A program made the translations under genes and the position numbers. From positions 1,501,501 to 1,565,500 of the forward strand of contig NZ_CP061091.1 in assembly GCF_017654485.1 (NCBI RefSeq): DNA of 64,000 nt. The letters are read 5' to 3'. The stretch's first letter is position 1, and the number at the start of each line of letters is the position of its first letter. The stretch comes from Roseomonas marmotae (GTDB lineage: Bacteria; Pseudomonadota; Alphaproteobacteria; Acetobacterales; Acetobacteraceae). The notes under the pieces were generated by a model. That model did no database searches, had not been told where the DNA came from, and saw only the letters and a program-made list of their open reading frames with translations. Positions 9,017 through 17,161 of this stretch are shown here, piece after piece.

Positions 9017-9715
9017 TCAGGCCGCCTTGCGCCGAAGGCGGATCAGACCCAGGGCCGCCAGGCCCGTGCCGAAGAGCGCGAGTGTCGCGGGCTCCGGAAC
9101 CGGGGTCGGCTTGGGATTGTAGGTCTGGTTGATGAAGGACGTCTCCGCGCTCCCCCCGCTAGGTAAGGCCCGCAGGAGGATGTCCTTGGTGATGTAGAGC
9201 TTGTCGTAGGAACCGTTCAACGCCACGACCTTGGCTGAGTCGCTGGGAGTGCACCCCTCCAGGAAGCCGCAGGTGACTTTGACCTGGCCAGCAATCTGCG
9301 TCCGGTTGGCATCGGCCCATGCTGTTTCCGTGACGGAGGCGACGGCAAGGCCGAAGAAGGAGGCGTCGAAGGAGAGGCCGATGGAGGTGACGCCGGAAGT
9401 GCCGCTGGCGATGTAGCTGATCGCCGCATCCAGGACCGAGCCGCTGGGGATCTCGGCTTTGGGATCAGTGAGCACGCTGAAGCTGCTGCTGAACTGAAGC
9501 CCTACGCCTTCGGGAATCAGGCTGACATCGACGTTCTTGGCGATTGTAGGGAAGCTGTTGCCTTCACCTGACAGCGCGATCGTGAAGTTGTTGAAGGTGA
9601 TCCCGCCGGTCGTGAAGCTGGGATTGGAGGTAACGGGCGCGGCCTGCGCGACCGAGACACTGAGATAGGCGAGGCTGGCGAAGACCGCCGTGCCCAGCCA
9701 TCCGGATGTTTTCAT
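9017..9715 (-). CDS. PEP-CTERM sorting domain protein
   Basis: A 232-aa exported protein. ATG 9715 has GGAG upstream and is followed by a Sec signal peptide ending near AQAAP; longer in-frame starts lack a ribosome site. The C-terminus is a textbook PEP-CTERM sorting signal: VPEPATLALF, a hydrophobic helix, then RLRRKAA. Such proteins are processed by an exosortase and are tied to extracellular polysaccharide production. The mature part is Ser/Thr/Gly-rich, with two Cys (CGFLEGC) that may pair; no other domain is recognised. Composition is less GC-rich than its neighbours. No exosortase is visible in this window. Confidence 0.88.
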   Translation of the reverse strand: MKTSGWLGTAVFASLAYLSVSVAQAAPVTSNPSFTTGGITFNNFTIALSGEGNSFPTIAKNVDVSLIPEGVGLQFSSSFSVLTDPKAEIPSGSVLDAAISYIASGTSGVTSIGLSFDASFFGLAVASVTETAWADANRTQIAGQVKVTCGFLEGCTPSDSAKVVALNGSYDKLYITKDILLRALPSGGSAETSFINQTYNPKPTPVPEPATLALFGTGLAALGLIRLRRKAA

Positions 9716-10013
9716 CGGTAATCTCCACACTACAGCATGCCTGGGGCAAGTCCCCGCGATCATATTGCAAGTGGAATGCCAGACGAAAATGCGAAGCAAA
9801 ATCAGTTTGTTACGCAAAATTAAAACTGAAAATATTGTGTAGCGTAAAGTAAATCGACTCGCTTAACTCTATCTTCGCTTTAATCATGTAAGACAGCATA
9901 CGGCATGTACTATTTTTAGTAAGTAATGTGAGACAACGTAAGGTTAATTCGCGTCCAGGCCGCTAATAAACCAGATGCGGGAAAGCTGTCGCTTCCCGCT
10001 CCCGGCCCAAGGC
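9716..10013. promoter_or_regulatory. AT-rich intergenic region upstream of the PEP-CTERM gene, with a hairpin at its right end
   Basis: About 300 bases without a gene and far more AT-rich than anything around it, especially 9790-9955. It should hold the promoter of the PEP-CTERM gene. A short inverted repeat TACTA/TAGTA with a T4 loop lies at 9908-9921. Near the right end, 9977-9983 and 9993-9999 form a 7-bp GC stem directly after the NUDIX stop codon, a plausible minus-strand terminator. No specific operator is recognised. Confidence 0.5.
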
Positions 10014-10877
10014 TCAGTCCCGCAGGGCCGCCGCCAATGCCCGGCCCTCCGTCCCTCCCGCGTCGATCATCCCTTCCCGCAGGAAGAGGTCGATCAGCGC
10101 CAGGTTGACGTTGAACTTCACGCTGTCGGTGTCCCTTACCAGCTCCAGCACCTTCCAGGCCGGCCAGAGCTCGAAGCGCTCCACCTCGTCATCATGCGGG
10201 GTGGGGGTGAAGTCCTCCGGCAGTTCCAGGTCGAAGACATGCAGGATGTCCCGGCGCAGGCCCTCATCCTGCTGCATGTTGTAGGAGATGCGGGCCACCG
10301 GCCGCGCCGCGCCCAGCATCTCCGGCGGCAGGCCCGCTTCCTCGGCACCTTCCTTCACCAGGGTCTCCAGCGCGTTCAATCCAGCCGGGATGCCGCCGGC
10401 GACGATATTGTCCCATTGGCCCGGCGCCACCGCCTTGTCGCGCGCGCGCAGGCCCAGCCACATGTGCAGCCCGTCGGCACGGCGCACCAGCCCGTTCAGA
10501 TGCACTCCCTGGGCCATCACGCCGAAGGCCGGCACGGCGCCGCGGTCCAGCCGGGCCAGCACCGGCCCGTCCGGTGTCGAGCGCACGTCGAACAACTCGC
10601 CGCGTTCCGAGCCATAGCCGGCACGGGCCATGCCCTTCACCGCATCGGCCAGGGCGGCATCCCGCCGGGCCATGCCGCGCAGGTTGGCCGCGAGCGCGGC
10701 GCCCGAGGCATCGAAATGGAAATGCTGCGGCCGGTAGGTCAGCCAGCGCGCCAGTTCCGGCTGCAGCCAGCCGACCTGCTGCCCCAGGATGCGGAAGGGG
10801 ACCAGCCCGGCCGGCGAGGCCAGGTTGTTGCAGGCGGCGATGTGCCGCGCGAAGCCATCCAGGGCAGCGTGTTCCAT
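10014..10877 (-). CDS. DUF4743/NUDIX hydrolase
   Basis: About 287 aa from ATG 10877. In-frame starts further upstream (10979, 11063) would run into the divergent ABC transporter region. The N-terminal about 120 residues match the DUF4743 module found ahead of NUDIX domains in Tnr3-like proteins. The C-terminal half has a NUDIX box, GGIPAGLNALETLVKEGAEE, in which the usual REUxEE is KEGAEE; the two metal-binding Glu are kept. Family members hydrolyse nucleoside diphosphate derivatives, including oxidised thiamine diphosphate; the actual substrate is unknown. It is divergent from the ABC transporter. Confidence 0.87.
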   Translation of the reverse strand: MEHAALDGFARHIAACNNLASPAGLVPFRILGQQVGWLQPELARWLTYRPQHFHFDASGAALAANLRGMARRDAALADAVKGMARAGYGSERGELFDVRSTPDGPVLARLDRGAVPAFGVMAQGVHLNGLVRRADGLHMWLGLRARDKAVAPGQWDNIVAGGIPAGLNALETLVKEGAEEAGLPPEMLGAARPVARISYNMQQDEGLRRDILHVFDLELPEDFTPTPHDDEVERFELWPAWKVLELVRDTDSVKFNVNLALIDLFLREGMIDAGGTEGRALAAALRD

Positions 10878-11010
10878 GTCCCGGTTTCTGGCCCCTGATG
10901 GCGCCTCGGGCAATGGGCGGCGCGGCGACGGCCTGGCTGAGCCCGGCGACGCATTGTCAGCCCCGGCAGGTATCTCCATGTAACGGTCCCAGACCGCCGG
11001 AGTATTTCCC

Positions 11011-12870
11011 TTGCCCGCCGAGACCAAAGCCGCGCCCAGCCGGGGCCGCGGCGATGCTTCCACCTTACGTACCCTCGCCCCTTATCTCTGGCCGCGGGGT
11101 GAGCCAGGCCTGCGGGCGCGGGTCGTCATCGCCCTGGTCCTGATGGTCGTGGCCAAGGGCGCCAATGTGCTGGTGCCCATCGTCTATGCCCGCGCCGTGG
11201 ATGCGCTGACGCCGAAGGAAGGCGTGGCCGCCATCCTGGCCATCCCCGTGGCGCTGGTGGTGGGCTACGGGCTGCTCCGCATCGCCTCCTCCTGGTTCGC
11301 GGAACTGCGGGACGCGGTGTTCGTTCGCGTGCAGGCGCGGGCGGCCCGGGTGATCGCCCTGCAGGTCTTCCGGCACCTGCACGCGCTCTCGTTGCGCTTC
11401 CACCTGGACCGGCAGACCGGCGGCCTCTCCCGTGTCATCGAGCGCGGCACGAAGGGCATCAACTTCGTGCTGGACTTCATGGTCTTCAGCATCGTCCCGA
11501 CGCTGCTCGAGGTGCTGCTGGTGGCTGCCATCCTCTGGGGGATGTTCGACTGGTCCTTCGCCGTGGTGACGCTGATCACGATCGGCCTCTACGTGGCCTT
11601 CACCCTGGTCTTCACCGACTGGCGCCTGCGCTTCCGCCGCGCCATGAACGAAATGGACCAGGACGCCAATACCAAGGCGATCGACAGCCTGCTGAACTAC
11701 GAGACCGTCAAGTATTTCGGCAATGAGCGGCATGAGGAGCGGCGCTATGACAGCTCGCTCGCGCGCTACGAGGGCGCCTATGTCCGTTCCGAGGTGACGC
11801 TGAACTACCTGAACATGGGGCAGGCGGCGATCATCGCCATCGGCCTGACGGCGGTGATGCTGATGGCGGCGCGGGGGGTGCAGGCTGGCAGCATGACGGT
11901 GGGCGATTTCGTCCTGGTGAACACCTACCTCATCCAGCTCTACCTGCCGCTGAACTTCCTGGGCTTTGTCTACCGCGAGTTGAAGCAGGGCCTGACGGAC
12001 ATGGAGGCCATGTTCACCCTGATGCGGGAGCCGCAGGAGGTGGCCGATGCCCCCGATGCCATCCCGCTGCCGCCCGGCCCAGGCGCGCTGGAGCTGGAGA
12101 ATGTCCGCTTCGGCTACCGTCCCGACCGCATCATCCTCAAGGGCGTCACCGTCAGCGTGCCGCCGGGCAGGACGCTGGCCATCGTCGGGCCGACGGGGGC
12201 GGGCAAGTCCACCATCTCCCGCCTGCTGTTCCGCTTCTACGACGTCCAGGGCGGCGCCATCCGCATCGATGGCCACGATATCCGCGGGGTGACGCAGGAG
12301 AGCCTGCGGGCGGCCATCGGCGTGGTGCCGCAGGACACCGTGCTGTTCAACGACACCATCGGCTACAACATCGCCTATGGCCGCCCCGGCGCCACGGATG
12401 CGGAGGTGGAGGAGGCGGCACGGCTCGCCCAGGTGCATGACTTCGTGATGCGCCTGCCCGACGGCTACAATACCCGGGTGGGCGAGCGCGGGCTGAAGCT
12501 CTCGGGCGGCGAGAAGCAGCGCGTGGCCATCGCCCGCACCATCCTGAAGAACCCGCGCATCCTCATCCTCGACGAGGCCACCAGCGCGCTGGATACCCGC
12601 ACGGAGCAGGAGATCCAGACGGCGCTGCGCGGGGTCTCGGCCGGACGGACCACGCTGGTCATCGCCCACCGCCTCTCCACCGTGGTGGAGGCGGACGAGA
12701 TCATGGTGCTGCAGGACGGCCAGATCGCCGAGCGCGGGAACCACATCTCGCTCATGGCGCGCGGCGGGCTCTATGCCCAGATGTGGCGCCGGCAGTCCGA
12801 GGCGGTGGCTGCCGCCGAGGCCGCCGCCGCCGCGCAGGAGGCGGCGCGGGAGGCCGGCGTGGCGCCCTGA
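11011..12870 (+). CDS. Atm1-type ABC transporter (fused permease and ATPase half-transporter)
   Basis: A 619-aa protein. An in-frame stop at 10981 excludes upstream starts, and the first usable codon is TTG 11011 with GGAG 8 bases before it. The N-terminal about 340 residues form a six-helix exporter domain containing RVIERGTKGI and NYETVKYFGNE, signatures of the Atm1/ABCB7/HMT1 group. The ATPase domain has Walker A GPTGAGKST (about 393), signature LSGGEKQR (about 498) and Walker B ILILDEATSALD. Atm1-type exporters move glutathione-based sulfur, Fe-S precursor or metal conjugates and protect against heavy metals. It works as a homodimer in the inner membrane. Confidence 0.95.
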   Translation: MPAETKAAPSRGRGDASTLRTLAPYLWPRGEPGLRARVVIALVLMVVAKGANVLVPIVYARAVDALTPKEGVAAILAIPVALVVGYGLLRIASSWFAELRDAVFVRVQARAARVIALQVFRHLHALSLRFHLDRQTGGLSRVIERGTKGINFVLDFMVFSIVPTLLEVLLVAAILWGMFDWSFAVVTLITIGLYVAFTLVFTDWRLRFRRAMNEMDQDANTKAIDSLLNYETVKYFGNERHEERRYDSSLARYEGAYVRSEVTLNYLNMGQAAIIAIGLTAVMLMAARGVQAGSMTVGDFVLVNTYLIQLYLPLNFLGFVYRELKQGLTDMEAMFTLMREPQEVADAPDAIPLPPGPGALELENVRFGYRPDRIILKGVTVSVPPGRTLAIVGPTGAGKSTISRLLFRFYDVQGGAIRIDGHDIRGVTQESLRAAIGVVPQDTVLFNDTIGYNIAYGRPGATDAEVEEAARLAQVHDFVMRLPDGYNTRVGERGLKLSGGEKQRVAIARTILKNPRILILDEATSALDTRTEQEIQTALRGVSAGRTTLVIAHRLSTVVEADEIMVLQDGQIAERGNHISLMARGGLYAQMWRRQSEAVAAAEAAAAAQEAAREAGVAP

Positions 12871-12970
12871 GCGAGCTTTGGCCGGGCCGCGGGCAAGAAG
12901 GCGGGGCCTGGGGCTTCCGCCGACGCCTGACACTGACTATGTGACCGAACCGTATCCAGGAGGGCATCAC

Positions 12971-13237
12971 ATGCAACTTGATCCGCAGGGAATGGCCCCC
13001 GAGGACCTCAGCCACGCCGGTTCGGTCGTGGATAAGGCCATCGAATATATGATTGGCCAGAACATCGCGCCGATCTCCGTGGCCTCGGCGCTGCTCGGTG
13101 GGGCCCTGGGGCTGATGGCCCGCAGCATGAAGGACCAGGCCATCGCCAATGTTCTCCGCAGCGCCCTGGCCTCGGTCGAATCGGGGGAGCTGGAGGAGAT
13201 GCGCCAGTCCAGCCCGCCGGCGGCCGGAAACAACTGA
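12971..13237 (+). CDS. Small conserved-looking protein of unknown function
   Basis: An 88-aa protein. ATG 12971 follows AGGAGGG at 12957-12963. It has one hydrophobic stretch (ISVASALLGGALGLMA, residues about 36-51) flanked by acidic and polar ends, so it may be a single-pass or membrane-associated protein. The Ser-Pro-rich tail is probably disordered. It sits alone between the ABC transporter and rpmB. No family is recognised; good ribosome site and codon use support it being a real gene. Confidence 0.7.
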   Translation: MQLDPQGMAPEDLSHAGSVVDKAIEYMIGQNIAPISVASALLGGALGLMARSMKDQAIANVLRSALASVESGELEEMRQSSPPAAGNN

Positions 13238-13255
13238 GCCGACCCGCGCGAATCC

Positions 13256-13284
13256 TTGACTCAGGCGGGGCGGCAGGCCATTAC
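13256..13284 (+). promoter_or_regulatory. Candidate sigma-70-type promoter for rpmB
   Basis: TTGACT at 13256-13261, a 17-base spacer, then CATTAC at 13279-13284, about 80 bases before the rpmB ATG. The -35 is strong and the -10 weak, as is usual in high-GC alphaproteobacteria. Inferred from sequence only. Confidence 0.5.
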
Positions 13285-13362
13285 GCCGCCTCCTGATTTC
13301 CTGTCACCGACGGGCGAGTGGTGCCGTGCGTGCCCAGCCTGCTGAATCTAGAGGGTATTGCC

Positions 13363-13671
13363 ATGGCTCGCCGTTGCGCGATCACCGGTAAGGGCGTCCA
13401 GGCTGGCAACAACGTCAGCCACGCCAATAACAAGACGCGCCGCCGCTTCCTGCCGAACCTGCAGGAGTCGTCTTTCTTCTCCGACGTGCTGGGCACCTCG
13501 ATCCAGATCCGCCTCTCCACCAACGGCATCCGCACGGTGGAGCACAATGGTGGCCTGGACGCTTTCCTGATCGGCACGCCGAACCGCAACCTGCCGGCCG
13601 AGGCCCAGACCCTGAAGCGCCGCATCCTGCGCGCCCAGGCCAAGAAGGCCGCCGCGACGGCCGCCGCCTGA
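13363..13671 (+). CDS. rpmB: 50S ribosomal protein L28
   Basis: A 102-aa protein from ATG 13363, with GAGGG upstream. It begins [20 protein letters not shown], the characteristic L28 N-terminus, followed by [12 protein letters not shown], and ends in a Lys/Ala-rich tail. It is a structural protein of the large ribosomal subunit. The gene stands alone, with a promoter candidate before it and a strong terminator after it. Confidence 0.98.
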   Translation: MARRCAITGKGVQAGNNVSHANNKTRRRFLPNLQESSFFSDVLGTSIQIRLSTNGIRTVEHNGGLDAFLIGTPNRNLPAEAQTLKRRILRAQAKKAAATAAA

Positions 13672-13697
13672 ACCGACCCGCTCGGAACGGATAAGGA

Positions 13698-13732
13698 AAA
13701 GGGCGCTCCCGCCTGACGGGAGCGCCCTTTTT
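13698..13732 (+). terminator. Rho-independent terminator of rpmB
   Basis: Perfect 14-bp GC-rich stem (13698-13711 with 13717-13730), a 5-base loop and a run of five T at 13728-13732. Confidence 0.95.
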
Positions 13733-13796
13733 CGTGTTCCGACGCCGTCTCATTTTCCAGGCGGCATTCACCCCCTGTTAAGCGCCTTCGCACAGC

Positions 13797-14591
13797 ATGA
13801 GGCGTATGGATGCCATTCTCCCCGCGGTGTTGGGCTGCGCCGTTCTCGTCGCTGGCCTGATCACCCGTTCTGCCCGGCTGGAGCGTCACCGGGTCGAGGC
13901 GCGGCTCCGGCAAGTGGAGCGGGACCTGGAAGCGCGCGGCCGCTACCTGGGCCTGCTGTCGCAGGAGATGCAGGGCCATGGGCTGACGCTGCTGGGCTAT
14001 GCCACCGCCTCCCGGCCCGGGGAGGCCGCGCCGGACGCCTGCCTGGCGGGACGGGCGCGGGCGCTGATGGGGCTGGCCGCTGATGTCTCCGACATCCTGG
14101 CGCGCGATGCCGGCCCACGCGTGCTGTGGGAGGCCGATCTGCCCCTGGGGCCGCTGCTGGAGGAGGCGATCGGCCAGATCACGCAGTCCCTGGCACCGGG
14201 GCGGCGGCATTGGCAGGTGGCCCCGGAACTGCGCCGCCTGACCCTGGCCGCCGATCGGAGGGCTCTCTCGGCCACGCTACGGCAGGTCCTGACGCGCGCG
14301 GTGCGGCATACACGGGATGGCGACTCCGTTCAGATCCGGCTGGTGCGGGCGGATGAGAGCGTCGCCATCCTGGTGGAGGATGACGGCAGCGGCCATGCGG
14401 GGGAGGATCTGAACGGCCTGACCATCGGCCAGGGTACCCGTGGGCTGGGCCTCGGGGTGCTCGTGGCGGATGACCTGCTACGCGCCCATGGCGGAGGGTT
14501 GAGCATCGAGGCCGTGCCCGGCATCGGCACCCGCGTCTGGCTGACCCTGCCGCGTGAGCGGGTGCTGGAGCCCAACTCTGACAGCCCATGA
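13797..14591 (+). CDS. Membrane-anchored histidine-kinase-like protein with degenerate active site
   Basis: A 264-aa protein. One N-terminal membrane helix (about 5-24) is followed by a helical segment, residues about 30-75, where a dimerisation/phosphoacceptor domain would lie. The expected S-H-E-L motif reads SQEMQGHGL, so the usual His is Gln. The HATPase_c domain keeps G1 VEDDGSG and G2 GLGLGV. The N box reads LRQVLTRAVRHT, where the two Asn of the usual N-L-x-x-N-A are Gln and Arg, so Mg-ATP binding is doubtful. No response regulator is adjacent. It could be a pseudokinase or a regulatory partner. Confidence 0.75.
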   Translation: MRRMDAILPAVLGCAVLVAGLITRSARLERHRVEARLRQVERDLEARGRYLGLLSQEMQGHGLTLLGYATASRPGEAAPDACLAGRARALMGLAADVSDILARDAGPRVLWEADLPLGPLLEEAIGQITQSLAPGRRHWQVAPELRRLTLAADRRALSATLRQVLTRAVRHTRDGDSVQIRLVRADESVAILVEDDGSGHAGEDLNGLTIGQGTRGLGLGVLVADDLLRAHGGGLSIEAVPGIGTRVWLTLPRERVLEPNSDSP

Positions 14592-14644
14592 AACCGGCCC
14601 TGCCGCTGCGTCATTCCGGGAATGCTACAAAGCGGGAGAGCGGC

Positions 14645-15703
14645 GTGAGCCTCGGGTTGATCGCATTGCTGGATGACGTGGCGGCCCTGGCGAAAATGGC
14701 CGCCGTCTCCCTGGATGACGTGGCGGCGCAGGCGGCCAAGGCGGGCACCAAGGCCGTGGGCGTGGTGATCGACGACGCGGCCGTCACGCCTCGTTACGTC
14801 GTGGGCTTCGCCGCCGCTCGGGAGCTGCCCATCGTCGGGCGGATCGCACTGGGCTCGATGAAAAACAAGCTGCTCTTCCTGCTGCCGGGCGCGCTGCTGC
14901 TCAGCTACTTCGCGCCCTGGGTCATCACGCCGCTGCTGATGCTAGGCGGGCTCTACCTCTGCTACGAGGGGGCCGAGAAGATCCTGCACGCCCTCCGCCC
15001 GCATGAGGCGCATGTGCATGAGGAGAAGATCGGCGCCGCCCCGCGCGACCCGGCGGTGCTGGAGGAGCAGCGGGTCCGGAGCGCCATCCAGACGGATTTC
15101 ATCCTCTCGGCCGAGATCATGGCGCTGACCCTGGCCACGCTGACCAGCGGCTCCACCGTGACGAAGGCCGCCATCCTGGCGCTGGTGGGCATCGGCATCA
15201 CGCTGCTGGTCTATGGCAGCGTGGCGCTGATCGTGAAGGCCGATGACGCCGGCGTGGCGCTGGCCCGGAACACCTGCCCGGCCTCGACCCTGCTGGGCCT
15301 GCGGAGCGCCATGGCGGCGGGCGCGCCATCGGGCGCCGATCGGGCGCTGCGGCCATTGACGCAGGCCCTGGGACGCGGGCTGGTGGTGGGGATGCCGCAT
15401 TTCCTGCGGGTCCTCGGCATCGTCGGCACGGCCGCCATGCTCTGGGTCGGCGGCGGCATCATCCTGCACGGCCTGGAGGAATTCGGCGTCACTGGCCCTG
15501 GCCATCTGGTGCATGACGCCGCCCTCGGCGCCGCAGGGGCCTTGCCGGCCCTCGGTGCGGCGACCGAGTGGTTCGTCACGGCCGCCATCTCCGGCGTGCT
15601 GGGGCTGTTGCTGGGGGCACTGGTCGTCCCACTGGTGCAACTGGTCCTCGCGCCGCTGGCGCGCGGCGTGCAGGCGCTGCTGCCCTCCCGCACCACCCGG
15701 TAG
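14645..15703 (+). CDS. DUF808 family inner-membrane protein (YedI-like)
   Basis: About 352 aa from GTG 14645, with GGGAG 6 bases upstream. An ATG at 14588 overlaps the previous stop codon and would add 19 residues, so translational coupling is also possible. The N-terminus SLGLIALLDDVAALAKMAA is typical of DUF808. The middle ARELPIVGRIALGSMKNKL and several hydrophobic helices match the family as well. DUF808 proteins are multi-pass membrane proteins of unknown function. It is convergent with the next gene, with 6 bases between their ends. Confidence 0.9.
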   Translation: MSLGLIALLDDVAALAKMAAVSLDDVAAQAAKAGTKAVGVVIDDAAVTPRYVVGFAAARELPIVGRIALGSMKNKLLFLLPGALLLSYFAPWVITPLLMLGGLYLCYEGAEKILHALRPHEAHVHEEKIGAAPRDPAVLEEQRVRSAIQTDFILSAEIMALTLATLTSGSTVTKAAILALVGIGITLLVYGSVALIVKADDAGVALARNTCPASTLLGLRSAMAAGAPSGADRALRPLTQALGRGLVVGMPHFLRVLGIVGTAAMLWVGGGIILHGLEEFGVTGPGHLVHDAALGAAGALPALGAATEWFVTAAISGVLGLLLGALVVPLVQLVLAPLARGVQALLPSRTTR

Positions 15704-15709
15704 CCTGCT

Positions 15710-16393
15710 TCAGGCGCTCTCGGCCTCGATGGCGGAGAGGGCGAGGGAGAGGTGGCGCCCATCGGTGCCGCCCCGCCTGCCGGGGCTGTCGGTGCGGATC
15801 GTGTCGATATCCAGCCGCAGCAGCCCGCCATGGCCCATGGGCCCGGCCTCCAGCACGGCGGAGAGCACCAGCCCGTCCCTGCCCTCCCGCACCATCACCG
15901 GCTTCCAGGGGCCGCCATCCAGCGAGAGGCGCACCTCCGGCACCACCTCCGGCACGAAGGCGGAATGGACATGCAGCCGCACCTCCAGCGGCAGGCGCAT
16001 GCGTGGCAGGAAGACATTGGCCTGGGGTGAGGGGCCGATCCAGCGGAACTCCACACCTTCTGCCGAGCGTTCAGCGGGGTAGAAGCCGCCCTGGACCAGC
16101 TCCGCATCGCAGGCCAGCCGCAGGAGGCGGGGAGGGGCATCCGCTTCCTCCAGCGGGTCGCCGTCATCAGGCCGCAGGTTGTGCAGCCGCGCCTCGATCA
16201 TGGCCATGCGGCGCAGCAGCCAGCTCAGGGCCTCGTCACCCTCCAGCCCCTTCAGCTCCCGCGCGTAGAGGTCGAGGATGCGCGCCTGCATGGCCCGCTC
16301 ACCCGGGCCGCCGCCGTCCTCCGCCCCCGGCGTATGGCCGGCTAGAGCACGGGCCAGCCCGGTGGCGATCTCGTCCAGTCGTTCAGGTGCCAT
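15710..16393 (-). CDS. Hypothetical protein with C-terminal beta-rich domain
   Basis: A 227-aa protein. The N-terminal about 75 residues are helical. The C-terminal part is beta-rich and begins GGFYPAER, then EFRWIGPSPQANVFLP. The 172-aa protein at 29681-30199 has a similarly patterned segment, GFWPTERQ, then RRIGPEPEAVIFI. Both lie beside glycan genes, so this may be a small carbohydrate-recognition or adaptor sandwich domain. That link is inference; no established family is recognised. It lies 78 bases downstream of the CMP-sugar synthetase-like gene on the same strand and could be part of that unit. Confidence 0.7.
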   Translation of the reverse strand: MAPERLDEIATGLARALAGHTPGAEDGGGPGERAMQARILDLYARELKGLEGDEALSWLLRRMAMIEARLHNLRPDDGDPLEEADAPPRLLRLACDAELVQGGFYPAERSAEGVEFRWIGPSPQANVFLPRMRLPLEVRLHVHSAFVPEVVPEVRLSLDGGPWKPVMVREGRDGLVLSAVLEAGPMGHGGLLRLDIDTIRTDSPGRRGGTDGRHLSLALSAIEAESA

Positions 16394-16471
16394 GGCACGC
16401 TCCCGTCAGGATGCCGCCGTGGGGCAGGCCGGGGAATGGTGGCCGGGCTGCCTCGCCCGGCCACATGGGCA

Positions 16472-17149
16472 TCAGGCCGTGGCGGGCTGATGCACGAGGT
16501 CGAACAGCGCCTCGGCGATGGCCAGATCCTCGGCGTGCTTGATGACATGCCCGGCCAGGCGGTCGACGCTGAAGAGCTCGACCTTGCCGGCATAGGTGGC
16601 GCAGCCGCCGGACTTCACCGCGTCCAGATAGGTCTGCCGGCGCCAGCCTGTGACGGACCAGGTGATGCGGCGCACCGGCGGCAGGTCCTGGCTGTTGGTC
16701 TTTTCGGCGAAGGTGAAGTTCACCGGCTCGCCACGGCAGAGGGCCTCCAGCGGCTCATCCACCACGCTCAGCATCACATCGGCGCTGGTCTGCTCCATGG
16801 CGCGGACGAAGCCGGCGATGTCCTCGATCGTCAGCAGCGGCGCGATGGAATGCACCTGGAAGACCCGCTCGCAGGGATGCTTGTCCAGGAACTCGGCCAC
16901 GAACTGCTCGCTGGTGGCGACGTTGTTGGCGAGTTCCGCCGGGCGGCGGTGGAACTTCGCGCCCTCGGCCTCGGCGATGCGGGCGATCTCATCGGCCTCG
17001 GAATTCACCCAGACCTCGTCGAAGACGCCGGAGGACAGGCACTTGCGGATCGCATGGGCGATCAGCGGCGCGCCCTTCAGCGGCAGGAGGTTCTTCTGCT
17101 TCAGGCGCTGGCTGCCAAGCCGCGCCGGGATCATCGCGATATTCGACAT
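16472..17149 (-). CDS. Acylneuraminate/KDO-type cytidylyltransferase
   Basis: A 225-aa cytosolic enzyme of the CMP-sugar synthetase (NeuA/KdsB-like) family. The N-terminal nucleotide-binding motif MIPARLGSQRLKQKN and PLIAHAIRKC fit the family's IPARxGSxRLxxKN pattern. The last gene of a minus-strand trio, it starts 12 bases after the dehydrogenase. Such enzymes transfer CMP from CTP to a 3-deoxy-2-ulosonic sugar acid. Which sugar is used here is not known, since no NeuB- or KdsA-type synthase is in the window. Confidence 0.87.
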   Translation of the reverse strand: MSNIAMIPARLGSQRLKQKNLLPLKGAPLIAHAIRKCLSSGVFDEVWVNSEADEIARIAEAEGAKFHRRPAELANNVATSEQFVAEFLDKHPCERVFQVHSIAPLLTIEDIAGFVRAMEQTSADVMLSVVDEPLEALCRGEPVNFTFAEKTNSQDLPPVRRITWSVTGWRRQTYLDAVKSGGCATYAGKVELFSVDRLAGHVIKHAEDLAIAEALFDLVHQPATA

Positions 17150-17161
17150 GCTCTCGCTGCC

